Below are positions 12,755 through 21,399 of a DNA stretch of 64,000 bases, one piece after another. Within the stretch, counting starts at the first letter, position 1, and each line of letters starts with the position of its first letter. The DNA comes from Rachycentron canadum. Taxonomy: Eukaryota > Chordata > Actinopteri > Carangiformes > Rachycentridae. A program made the translations under genes and the position numbers. The notes under the pieces are model-generated. The model searched no databases, had not been told where the DNA came from, and saw nothing but the letters and a program-made list of their open reading frames with translations. The stretch lies in contig CM076653.1 in the NCBI GenBank assembly GCA_038496675.1, positions 13,742,247 through 13,806,246 of the forward strand. The letters are read 5' to 3'.

Positions 12755-13145
12755 TGGTTAGTGAGCTGCCATTTTGAAGCTTCAAGTTTGTAAATTGGCT
12801 GTCACCATGTTGGTTTTTTGAAACCAGAAAAAAACATATTTGGAGGAGAATGTAGAGCTGGGGAGGAGTGAAGGGTGGATCTGACCTGCTCTGTACTAAA
12901 TCCTGTGTTTACTACTACCACTGTGTGGTACAGTCTGGCAATCACACAGTAGCCACACCCTAATGCATACCTTGCTTTATCGTTCAGTTTCCTCTAAATG
13001 GGACCATCAATGAATAAATGACCAATACAACCAATGGAGTGGCCCCCTGAATGGTCATTAGATTGAAGGTCAGTTTAAAGCATTTGCACATTTCATCTTT
13101 CAGCCTCGGTGTCTACATCAATTTTTATATATAGTCTATGACCAC
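12755..13145 (+). repeat. Non-autonomous teleost dispersed repeat, copy A
   Basis: It shares, in order, several blocks with the reverse complement of 24990-25350: AAGTTTGTAAATTGGC, a GTTGGTTTT...GAAACCA block, ATTTGGAGGA, GGAGGAGTGA, the block around ACCAATGGAGT, the block around GGTCATTA, and 'GGTGTCTACATC' near the end. No open frame. It behaves as an interspersed element of about 350-400 bp. An internal insertion or duplication accounts for the different spacing from copy B. Confidence 0.65.
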
Positions 13146-13245
13146 AGTCATCAACCACCTATGTGAGTCAAAGATGCAGGGCTCTATTACTGTGTGGTAC
13201 AGTCTGTGAATAACACGGTAGCCACGCCTAATGCATACCTTGCTG
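12915..13245 (+). repeat. Pair of about 60-bp direct repeats
   Basis: 12918-12976 and 13188-13246 both read ACTGTGTGGTACAGTCTG, then a diverged centre, then AATGCATACCTTGCT. They lie about 270 bp apart, one inside repeat copy A and one just after it. Confidence 0.7.
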
Positions 13246-13246
13246 C

Positions 13247-14535
13247 ACCTGTTTCACCTGCATCACCTGCTTCATTTACTAAAAACTCCTGCAACGCCTG
13301 CAGTAAACAGGCTTTATTATTTTAAAATTATGGCTCTTTATTATTAGGTTGTTGTGTTTCGTCTTGTTGCCTTCATCAAGGTCATCCTCCATCACATTTA
13401 CCTTCTCTGAGCTACAGACATTGTCTTATCATCAGATGTGTCCCCCTGAGAAAAAGACACATATGACAGAAATCTGACATTTCTGTTTGTTTCATGTGAG
13501 GGGGTGATGACCTCTTAGTGCCCATAGAGATTATGATGAGAGAAAGTCAGGTAAGGGACAAAGTTCTCATGAGGACAAGGAGACACTGTGACAAAGATGT
13601 TCACTGTTCTTCTATCCATGACTGCTCGTGTGGCAGGTAGGTGGTTAGGCATCATGCAGAAGGGCCCCTCAACTGTTAATGGGAGGGTGATCGCTGTCTC
13701 ATCCCTGGTCCAGATCTGCCCCCTGAGACCAGGGGGAGCATTGGGGTGGAGATCAGAGACATGGGCCCCTCTTCTGCCCTCCTCTCCACTCTAACAGTGA
13801 AACATCAGGAGCTGTCACAGTGACAGGATGGCAAACTGAGTGCCATGTGATCACTGATCCCACTGCACATAAAGTGTGTGCAGACATTGATTCAATTGCA
13901 CATCAAAGCCTCTTTGTAGCATTAGTACACAATAGTGCATTCAGAGTCAGACTGGTTTTTGGAGCAGCTGGTTTCTGCAAGGCCACAATAGGCTGCTTCA
14001 TCTGATCCCAGGGGTTAGGACGGGCCCGCAACAAAGGAATTCCACACAAGCTGTCAAAGCCAAATGATTAGCCCTCTCCCTCCAGCGACATCAGTAAAAT
14101 GGCCTCTCTGTCCTTCTTTCAATATCCAAATGTATGAAAAAAAACTGGTGGGCTGTGTGTTGGTTCAGTTTGACGTTGTGATGCACATCTTTGAGATCGT
14201 CCTGCTGTTTGTTTAGTGGACATTCTTACTAATGTTGTGTTGTGTCTGAGGTCACTGACCTTACTATCAACACTTTTGTTTCAGGGCCAAGTTCACATTC
14301 TGTAATTACATTGTGGACATGTTGCAGTGTAGCATCCGTAGGCAGTTAGTCTAGGTAGTCTCAAACAATGAGGATGGTTCATTATGAGCAGCTGCTTCAT
14401 ATTACAGAGCATTTTTCATTGGATGTTGGTGACAAAAGAATGAAGGAAAACATCAAAAATATTAATAAGTAAGTTAATTTGACTAATCTGGGAGTTTTCA
14501 AAGCTGACACACACACTATTGGTCCTGTGGTCAGT
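13247..14535. other. Intergenic DNA, nothing recognised
   Basis: No gene, repeat family or RNA gene recognised. The frames at 13588-13794 and 13820-14005 lack family resemblance. Confidence 0.5.
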
Positions 14536-14539
14536 GTGT

Positions 14540-15005
14540 CTGGCTGCAGAGATTGCAGATCTGACTTTTGAGCAGAGGAGGGAGTTGTTGTATTCTATAG
14601 GCAAAAAATTGAGGAGAGATGCAGAATTTAAAAATCTGGAGATGGAGGAGCGGAGGCTGAGTTTACAGGGTGGAGGTGCCAGCCAGACTCCTCTGGTAGA
14701 TCAATTACATCATTTGATGTTGCCAGTAATCTGCAGTTAGTTCCTCTGTTTAGTGAGTGTGACCCAGACACTTTCTCTGTTTCTGTTTCTCTGTGGTCTG
14801 ACCCTGATTGTACTCTTCTCTTACAGTGTGTGTTAACAGGTAAGGCTCGGGAGGCCTATTCATCTTTGGCCATGGCAGAAAGCAGGGTTTATTCAACTGT
14901 TAAATCATTTGTGTTGAAGGCTTATATTAGTTCCTGAGGCATATCGTCAGAGGTTCAGGATGTGTGAAGAACATCTGGCTCACATTAAAAATTTGTTTGA
15001 CTGTA
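14540..15005 (+). mobile_element. Ty3/gypsy-type retrotransposon gag remnant (SCAN-like)
   Basis: The frame opens with ADLTFEQRRELL. After a small gap it continues with FDVASNLQLVPLFSE, then LLLQCVLTGKAREAYSSL, then (one frame over) LVPEAYRQRFRMCEEHLAHI. That order is the gag/SCAN-like segment found in fish gypsy-class elements. At least one frameshift near 14930 and stops break it. No LTRs, protease or reverse transcriptase are seen nearby, so only a fragment remains. It lies about 460 bp beyond the naga stop codon on the opposite strand. Confidence 0.7.
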
Positions 15006-15466
15006 TTTTGAAAATAAAATTTTGACACTTATCTCATCTCCTCTCTCATTTTTGTTGCAGTCCAAGAGCCAGGCTGTAACAAATACAATACATAATAATG
15101 GTCATCATCCACTCTTGTTCCCTCCACTCCCTCCGTGACAGGTGTATCTGAGCTAGTACCTGGAGCTACTTCTCTCTGAGTGTTTCACCACAGATGAAAC
15201 ACAGATCCTGTGACACCACTTTAACATTTACAAGATTTGGACAAAATGACTTTAAGTTTCTTTTTGGACAAACTGTTTTAATCGTTTTAAGGGAGAGGCT
15301 CCTCTGAACACAGAGTTTCAGTGAAAACACACAGAACATGTCTGTGATTAGTTATACATCAATGATCAGTTATACATCAATGATTAAGGTACATCTTTCT
15401 GACAATCTCTGACAGTTTCTTGACAGTACAGTCAGTTTTTACACGACTGTAAAGTCTAGCTCAGTT

Positions 15467-15649
15467 TCACAGCACCATGTGATGATTAGATCCAGTTCCA
15501 TAGATTCTCCTGTGGATTTTCCCTTTCTGTGTGGACTGTTGTTGTGGGTAAATGTACCACATTACCACACCTGAGGGGTTGATGGAGATAGTAAATTCCA
15601 TGGTGAAGTTTAGCCCCATCACTGTGGAGTCAGTGAACACGTCATAGGC
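15467..15649 (-). CDS. naga: naga last coding exon
   Basis: Acceptor CTTGTCCTCAG, then AYDVFTDSTVMGLNFTM, the family signature INPSGVVMWY, a divergent basic tail, and TGA at 15467-15469. Sixty residues. Confidence 0.92.
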   Translation of the reverse strand, partial: AYDVFTDSTVMGLNFTMEFTISINPSGVVMWYIYPQQQSTQKGKIHRRIYGTGSNHHMVL

Positions 15650-15734
15650 CTGAGGACAAGACAGAGGCATACATATGAAGATTAGATCAATCAGGTTTGT
15701 AGCCAATCCAAGCTGCCATTGGGCAAGAGCAGGT

Positions 15735-15815
15735 TACAGCCTGGACAGGTAGCCATTCCACCACACATCAATGTTTACTCACAGGCAATTTAGAGTCACC
15801 AATTAACCTGCATTT
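15735..15815 (-). repeat. Fragment of a teleost dispersed repeat in a naga intron
   Basis: GGCAATTTAGAGTCACCAAT followed by TAACCTGCAT is the body of the same tRNA-like SINE family seen at 17058-17265 and 47975-48130. Confidence 0.6.
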
Positions 15816-15825
15816 GATGACAAAC

Positions 15826-15966
15826 CTCATAGTTTCCAGTTTTATGTTGGAGTTTGTCCAGAGAGCAGTGGTAGAAGAGTGGCATGTCTGTCCTCCGGCT
15901 CAGGAACACCAAGCTGCTGGCAGAGTAAGACAGTGGCCTCCAGTATACCTCTACATGACTCGGCTC
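15826..15966 (-). CDS. naga: naga exon encoding the start of the C-terminal beta domain
   Basis: Acceptor GCATGAACAG, then EPSHVEVYWRPLS, LVFLSRRTDMPL and the GNYE end. This corresponds to the family's EVYxRPL and RTDMP motifs. 47 codons, phase 0 at both ends, donor GAG|GTTTGT. Confidence 0.9.
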
Positions 15967-16102
15967 CTGTTCATGCACCCAAGCATGCACACACAACCAC
16001 ACATGCACACAAAAAGCCCTCACATCAGTGTTATGTATATTACCCCAACCCAGTTATTTTACTGTAAATAAGGTTTTAGCAATGATTGATGATGACAATG
16101 AC

Positions 16103-16177
16103 CTGAAGCAGGCGTCGTGCCTGGATACCCAGGGGGTCCTGGTTGATGGCAATGGCCACCTTGTTGCCATTACCAAA
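16103..16177 (-). CDS. naga: naga exon with the INQDPLGIQ motif
   Basis: 75 bp after acceptor CATCCTGTCAG, encoding FGNGNKVAIAINQDPLGIQ and a short RRLLQ end, donor CAG|GTCATT. Only 85 bp separate it from exon 5, and they show no trace of the conserved IGNFGLS-to-APL segment that should lie between WNDPDM and INQDPLG. The junction would still be in frame, so the loss is an internal deletion of roughly 40 residues of the barrel. Confidence 0.85.
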
Positions 16178-16262
16178 CTGACAGGATGATGGAAAGAAAA
16201 CCGTGTGTGAAAGCTGCCCAAGACAGCGGGATCTTGATCTGTTTGGGTTTGACCACAAATAC

Positions 16263-16424
16263 CATGTCAGGATCATTCCACTGCCCAGGTCCAGCAGCCG
16301 GCTGCAAAACATCCTGGTTGGTGGAGAACCAGTCAATGATGCCCAGCACACTGTCCCACGAGTCCAAGATATCATCATAGTTCCTCCACAGGTGACAGAT
16401 ATCCCCCAACAGGGAGTAGTTGAC
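16263..16424 (-). CDS. naga: naga exon 5 (acid/base residue)
   Basis: 162 bp in phase 0, the same length as the homologous exon of human GLA. It runs VNYSLLGDICHLWRNYDDIL ... AGPGQWNDPDM and contains the acid/base Asp of the YDDIxDS motif. Acceptor CTCACCAG, donor ATG|GTATTT. Confidence 0.94.
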
Positions 16425-16461
16425 CTGGTGAGAGCGGGAAACACTACACTTAGCATTCAAT

Positions 16462-16545
16462 CAACAGTAGTGGATATATTTATACACAGGCCTATATATT
16501 CATACACAGGCCTCGGCCTGTGTATAAATATATCCACTACTGTTG
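16462..16545. repeat. Perfect 31-bp inverted repeat with a 22-nt loop
   Basis: The arm 16462-16492 is the exact reverse complement of 16515-16545. The inner ends are GGCC, the outer ends CAACAG/CTGTTG. The loop repeats part of the left arm (ATACACAGGCCT), so it looks like a template-switch product. It lies in the naga intron about 40 bp upstream, on the gene's strand, of the exon 5 acceptor. Confidence 0.92.
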
Positions 16546-17030
16546 TTTGTTATTTACCCACACGTGTGTAATCAGGGTCAGTGGAGGTCTGAGTGATTAC
16601 CAGAGGCAGGCAAAGTGTTCAGGAGTCATAGTCCATATCCTCCTGGCCAAGTATTCCTCCAATACAAGTCCAGTTTTTACTGTAGTGAAAGTAATGGAAT
16701 ATTAGCTTTTAGAAATATTACAGTATTCAAAAGTACATTATTCATGACAACAACTTGGTGGACTGTTCAGCATTTATAGGATGTGATGACTGACTCACAT
16801 TTAAAATGAGCATACTGTAGAGTGCCAGTGGAGGAACTGCTGTGATTGGTTCTTCTGCTATGCTGAATATAGGTGTGTGGTCTATCAGATTTTCAAATAA
16901 AAGAAAATTTATTCACTGAGTAAAAGCTGCTTCACAGTACCAAGTTCTTCACATAAATGTAGTGAACATGTAAACATGTAAAAAAAACATTTATCCTTAA
17001 GTTGAAGAAAAGCATGTCTGGAAAAGTTTC

Positions 17031-17050
17031 CAAAAAAAAAAAAAAAAAAA
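17031..17050. repeat. Poly(A) run next to a SINE
   Basis: About 19 A in a row on the plus strand, directly before the SINE-like repeat at 17058. Confidence 0.8.
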
Positions 17051-17057
17051 CCCAGGT

Positions 17058-17265
17058 AGAGAACATCCATCCATTCATTACCGATTAACCTAAACATGCA
17101 TGTCTTTGGACTGTGGGAGGAAGCTGGAGAACCCACACAGACACAGGGAAAACATACATCCAAAACAAACAAACACAGAAAGACCCCAGGCCTGGGAATC
17201 CAGAACCTTCTTGCTGTGAGGCGACAGTGGTGCTAACCACTGCACCACTGTACCACACGGGCAAA
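17058..17265 (-). mobile_element. tRNA-like SINE copy
   Basis: On the minus strand it begins GTGGTGCAGTGGTTAGCACC (box A-like), then TTGCTGTGAGG in complement and a degenerate box B-like GGTTCTGGATTC. It continues with the well-known teleost body around 'catgcatgtctttggactgtgggagg'. It lies in the long intron of naga. It is not a functional tRNA: no cloverleaf closes. Confidence 0.65.
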
Positions 17266-17544
17266 GAACAGATCCTCTAAAAATATACTTAAGTACAGTA
17301 CTAAGGTAAATGTACTTTGTTACTGTCCATTCCTGGTGGTTACTCCATGTACAGCACAGTTTTTAGGTACTTTCTACTATTACTTGAATATTTCCATTCT
17401 CTGCTACTTTTTACTTCAGAGTTCAGAGGGAAATATTTCACTACTATATTTATTTCAGTTTGGCCTCAGTTACGTTTCAGATGTGGATTTTGTATATGAA
17501 TGAATAAAATAAATTTAACATACAACATTAAATGTTGAGTGGAG

Positions 17545-18705
17545 TCAGATATTTACACATCTGCTTCAGCTCAGACATATTCTTCAGACATCTGGTGGGT
17601 ATAGCTCTCATCAGGTCAGGTCATTCCACAGCATCTTAATTGGGGTAATGTCTGGGCTCTGATTGGACCACTCCAAAAAGTGGATTTTGCCATTCTGTGG
17701 TGGATGTACTTCAATGTTAATGGTCATTGTCCTGCTGCATCAGCAGCTTCTACTGAGCTTCAGCTGACAGACAGGCACTCTTACATTATCATGGAGGATT
17801 CTTTGATAAACTTGGGAATTTGTTCATTTTAACCTCCATGATGATGAGCTGCCCAGGATCCAAGGCAGACATTTGGCAAACCTCCAAATCCTGATCTTCC
17901 TCCACCGTACTTAGCTGGGATGATGTTTTCATGTTGGTGTACACTATCTTTTCATGCCATATATAGTGCTGTGTGTTCTTTCTAAATAATTCAACTTTAG
18001 TTCCATGAGTCCACTAAACATGTTCCCAGTAGCATTGTGGAGGGACAAGGCATTCTTTTTCAAACTTCAGGTGCACAGCCATGTTATTTTGGAGAGCAGC
18101 AGTTTTTTTTTCTGTGCTGTCCTGTCATGGACACCCTGTCTGGTCAATGTTTGGGGTATAGTAAACTCATGAACAGAGATGTTGGTCAGATCAATGATTC
18201 CTTCAGGTATTTTCTGTTGCTTCATTGTTCTTCTTTACCTGAAGGGATATCCTGTGTTGTGTCTTTAGAGTTTGTCTGACTGAAGACTGATGATATCTAA
18301 TCTTTTTCAGATGACTCTGTTACCCTTTCCAGCTTTAGGCTAATCAACAGTTCTTGCCAGTCGGCCAGACATGGTTCACATGCAGATGCTGCAGATGTTT
18401 AAATGTTTTTTATGTCAAAGTAGCTCTAATCCACACCTTCAAACTGGTTTCATTTACTGGACTCCAGGTGGTAACTCGTGACTTAGCTTTTGTCATTAGT
18501 CAAGGGGTTCACAGCCTAAACTGTGAATGTTGAAATGATGTATTCAACATGAACAAAAACAATACAATAATTTGTATTAGTTAAAACAGATTGTGTTTGT
18601 TCATCATTGTAACTTTGAGGAAGATCAGATCATAATTCAAGATACATTTATATGTAAATCCAGGTGGTTCCAGAGGCTTCACTTACTTTTTCTTGTCACT
18701 GTATT
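17545..18705 (-). mobile_element. Tc1/mariner-type DNA transposon remnant
   Basis: It contains blocks familiar from a common fish Tc1/mariner family: GTGTGTTCTTTCTAAATAA, TTCCATGAGTCCACTAAACA, TTCAAACTTCAGGTGC, TTACCCTTTCCAGCTTTAGG (the helix-turn-helix coding region in complement), and a terminal CTTACTTTTTCTTGTCACTGT. The transposase would be on the minus strand, but stops and indels abolish it. It sits inside the 2.6-kb intron between naga exons 4 and 5. Confidence 0.6.
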
Positions 18706-19011
18706 ATTATAACTCATCAGAGATCAGACCTATACTTTAACACATTTGTACAGTGGAGTTGGAGTTTTTATTTTAATGATCTGAATATTTCTTCCCTCAC
18801 TAAACCCCCCGAAGGCAGGAAAGTTGTGACCACAATATGACAAGGTAACACAAAATCAGTGCTTCAGTCTATCAGAATTAGTGTTTTAGTTTAGTATGAT
18901 ATGCACACTAAAACTAACTAGTCCTCAGAACAAATTATTGCCATCTTCAAGTCAACCAGAGCTGGTTCTGTCCATTGACCCAGCTCCTGGTTTGACAGTC
19001 AGAACACTCAC

Positions 19012-19106
19012 ATTAGGCGGAAGTCCTCCCAGGTAGGCAGGCCAGCTGCAGAAGTACGCCATTGGTCTGCCTGTAGCATTCAAAGCCTTGGACATCAGAG
19101 GTTAAC
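19012..19106 (-). CDS. naga: naga exon 4, opens with an in-frame stop
   Basis: Acceptor TGTCCCACAG. With the G carried over from exon 3 the exon reads GGT TAA CCT CTG ATG, where the family has Gly-Tyr-Pro-x-Met, so a Tyr codon (TAC/TAT) has become TAA at 19102-19104. The rest is intact: MSKALNATGRPMAYFCSWPAY and GGLPPN, then donor AAT|GTGAGT. 95 bp. Confidence 0.88.
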
Positions 19107-19206
19107 CTGTGGGACACAAGAGCAACTGGCTGTGGCTGGTCCACAATCTGCTGTGGACTCTTGTGGGAAGTCATTTCACATTTAAGTCACACAATGTTGC
19201 TCTTAC

Positions 19207-19410
19207 CCAGCAGCTGGTCCACAGGATTAGAGTAGCAGCCATCAAACTTCAGGTAGTCTACCCCCCAGCTGGCATGGCTCTGAGCATCAATCTCGATCTT
19301 GTCCAGGTTGGTGCAAGGGAATTCCATACATGTGCGAGAGCCCATGTCTGCATAGATACCCAGCTTCAGTTCACGGTCATGGACATACCTTGCCAGTTTT
19401 ACAATGCCCC
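19207..19410 (-). CDS. naga: naga exon 3 (catalytic nucleophile)
   Basis: Acceptor ATGTTTTCAG, then GIVKLARYVHDRELKLGIYADMG and, near the end, WGVDYLKFDGCY. The Asp of LKFDGCY is the nucleophile in GH27 enzymes. Good donor CTGG|GTAAGA, ending in phase 1 after DQLL. Confidence 0.93.
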
Positions 19411-19691
19411 CTGAAAACATGTAGGAAAGCGGGCATGGTGTGTGTGAAAACATGACTCCAGTGTCCAGAGAGTATTCACTTACATAGGCCTCATATACAC
19501 TGAGGAAACCTGACTGTGTCCACTCTGTTTATACTGTGATATATCTGGGTAGAGATGGACAAGATTGCAGTCACCCATAGGTGTTTAGTGATCACCAAAC
19601 ACAAGGAAAGAAAAAACTTCTGAATAAGTGTTGAAGTGACTAAGAATGGTGAATGTTTATGGACTACAGACGCTTATGGACGTGGACCAAC

Positions 19692-19832
19692 CTAGAGGGT
19701 TCAGGTTGCAGTCTCCCTTCTTCATCTCTCAGCAGGGACATCCAGCAATCATCTATGATCACATACTCATAACCCAACTCCTTCCAGCCACCCTCAGCCA
19801 TCCGATCAGCCATGTCTCTGAATAGGTCTTCA
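19692..19832 (-). CDS. naga: naga exon 2 (3' boundary uncertain)
   Basis: Acceptor TGTCTACAG, then EDLFRDMADRMAEGG and YEYVIIDDCW, containing the paired Asp of the substrate pocket. The coding match stops at RLQPEPS(R), where the family continues with FP(H/G)GI. The candidate donor AG|GTTGGT leaves phase 2, but exon 3 needs phase 1. A later C|GTCTGT would keep frame but adds about five foreign residues and is a weak site. A small deletion at the exon end is the simplest reading. Confidence 0.8.
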
Positions 19833-19856
19833 CTGTAGACAGAGGACAGGGAAGTA

Positions 19857-19985
19857 GAAGGAACAGGGAGAGAGAGAGAAAAGGGGACATAGGGAAGAAT
19901 GACAGGAAGTGAAGGGACAGGGGGACAGAAGAGACAGGGAGCAAGTGGGACAGAGATAGAGATAGACAGAGAGGACAAGGTGATA
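19857..19985. repeat. Purine-rich tract in naga intron 1
   Basis: GGGACAG/GAGAGA-rich imperfect tract. On the gene's strand it is a pyrimidine-rich stretch just upstream of the exon 2 acceptor. Minus-strand open frames at 19664-20011 and 19759-19944 arise partly from reading through it. Confidence 0.75.
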
Positions 19986-20732
19986 GAGGAATCGTTATGT
20001 ATTGAACTCATTTTATGTTTGATTGTTTGACCTCAGTCAGTCTGTGTGTGTGGGTGGGTGGATATGACAATTACACACTGATCAGCTATAACATGATGAC
20101 CAGTGAATGACACGGTGAAGTGACATTGATTATGTGGTTACCATTGGCAACTGTCAGTGGGTGGGATATATTAGACAGCAAGTGAACATTTTAGGCAGGT
20201 GGTCATAATGTAATGGATGATTAGTGTACATCACCACACTGATTTGTGGAGATCTGATCTGTGCAGACAGAGTAATGTCTATAGAGGGTAGGGTCTGTTC
20301 TTTACAACCACTGTCCACCTGCAGGTGGTGCCACAGTAACATAATGAACCAACGTGACTGTTCATTAGCGGTCATGAATTTGACTCTGGAATTCTCCAGA
20401 AAACAAATCCACATCATCATCATCAGAATTCAATATATTTGTCTTTGTCTGATCAGGAAGAGTCAAATAAAGAGTCAGATCAGGAGGAGTCAGATCTGCA
20501 GGGGTGAAATCCATTTCACCTTCAGTCTGCAGCAGGTTGTTGAGCCCAGATAAACTGGTGTCAGGTTCTGACTGTATAAGCAGGTCTGCCTCACTGTGTG
20601 GTTTTCTGTCTTTTCTTTGTCAGCAACAGCTCTAAGCCGGTTCTGTATCAGAACCTGGTTTCTGCCTCTGGTCCATGTTTGGTTTCAGGTCTCTTTAACC
20701 AGAATATCAGGTATATAAAGCATGAATCCTAC

Positions 20733-20887
20733 CTGATGCAGTTCTCTGGGTTGTTTTTACAGTTCAAACCAAAGCGGAAACGTTCCCAGGCCATCCATCC
20801 CATTGGGGGAGTCCTCAGCGGTCCATTGTCCAGGGCCATAGTCAGTGAGTTCAGAACCAGGAGCCAGGTCACTGCTACAAGTCCCAT
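20733..20887 (-). CDS. naga: naga exon 1 (signal peptide and N-terminus)
   Basis: The ATG at 20885-20887 is two bases after a likely acceptor (CTTCTGTCAG then GAATGG), so the 5' UTR is probably in an upstream exon. It encodes about 18 hydrophobic residues, then the mature start LDNGPLRTPPMGWMAWERF and NCKNNPENCI. It ends in phase 2 at CATCAG|GTAGGA. Joining to exon 2 restores the family's NCIS-E-LF sequence. Confidence 0.9.
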
Positions 20888-21188
20888 TCCTGACAGAAGA
20901 CAAACACTTTGTTTCTGATCCTGTGATCTGTTGCATATCATATCATATTTATTCGCAAACTGCAGTAATATACAGGTTTTATCATATCCTTATAATGTAC
21001 TGTCACCATCATCACCCTTGGTTTTTGTTTACTACTTAGCTTGTCAACAAATGTCTGTAAACACACACATATATGCATTATAAACTCTCTTGTCTTGTCC
21101 AGACAGAAACTGTTTCTGAAGGTGCTCCTGGAGACAAAGGCTACATACAGTCTACACACATTTCTAAACATTAGTGTTAACGTCTTAC

Positions 21189-21290
21189 CTCTTTCAGCGA
21201 CACTCAACTCCTCTGAACTGTCACATGAGCTTTTCTTCTTCCCAAATCTGCATTGGGCAGCGCATTTTTTTCCTGGTGAGGTAGCCTGAA
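21189..21290 (-). other. naga: Probable naga 5' UTR exon
   Basis: On the minus strand GCTGAAAGAG|GTAAGACG is a strong donor at 21189 and would splice to the acceptor at 20890-20891 just before the coding ATG. The 5' limit is a guess. No ATG opens a competing long frame. Confidence 0.5.
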
Positions 21291-21296
21291 CTGAGT

Positions 21297-21324
21297 GTCA
21301 TGTGACTCCTTGGTGTCACATGAT
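21297..21324. promoter_or_regulatory. Two CLEAR-like E-boxes upstream of naga
   Basis: GTCATGTGAC (21297-21306) and GTCACATGAT (21315-21324) each resemble the lysosomal-gene CLEAR element GTCACGTGAC, with one and two mismatches. A third GTCACATGAG is at 21220-21229. Their place just upstream of a lysosomal enzyme's first exon fits TFEB/TFE3 control; binding is inferred. Confidence 0.4.
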
Positions 21325-21399
21325 AAAACAGGAAACAGAGGTTGTATGTTGGCAGGGCTGTTGGAGGGATTGCTCACACAGGAAACACACACACACAAT

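Larger units (their letters stand above)
15467..20887 (-). pseudogene. naga: Alpha-N-acetylgalactosaminidase gene, apparently broken
   Basis: GH27 lysosomal glycosidase that removes terminal alpha-N-acetylgalactosamine from glycoconjugates. Eight coding exons are visible on the minus strand: 20733-20887, 19692-19832, 19207-19410, 19012-19106, 16263-16424, 16103-16177, 15826-15966 and 15467-15649. The start follows a hydrophobic signal peptide leading to ALDNGPLRTPPMGW. The nucleophile lies in LKFDGCY (exon 3), the acid/base Asp in WRNYDDILDSW (exon 5). CSWPAY (exon 4) has the Ser and Ala that accommodate N-acetyl, where alpha-galactosidase A has CEWPLY, so naga is preferred over gla. Three defects are seen. 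There is an in-frame TAA at 19102-19104 at the start of exon 4. The conserved segment after WNDPDM (IGNFGLS...APL in the family) is absent. The exon 2 donor does not match the phase of exon 3. It could be a dying paralogue or a null allele. Homology is very sure; pseudogene status is less so. Confidence 0.65.

Noticed and set aside
17058..17265. A tRNA gene on the minus strand
   Set aside because: Box A-like and box B-like segments exist, but no acceptor stem or cloverleaf forms and the body is a known SINE-type sequence present elsewhere in the window.
15467..20887. Calling the GH27 gene alpha-galactosidase A (gla)
   Set aside because: The specificity motif is CSWPAY rather than CEWPLY, and the C-terminal exons match the NAGA wording (RTDMP, INPSGVVMWY).
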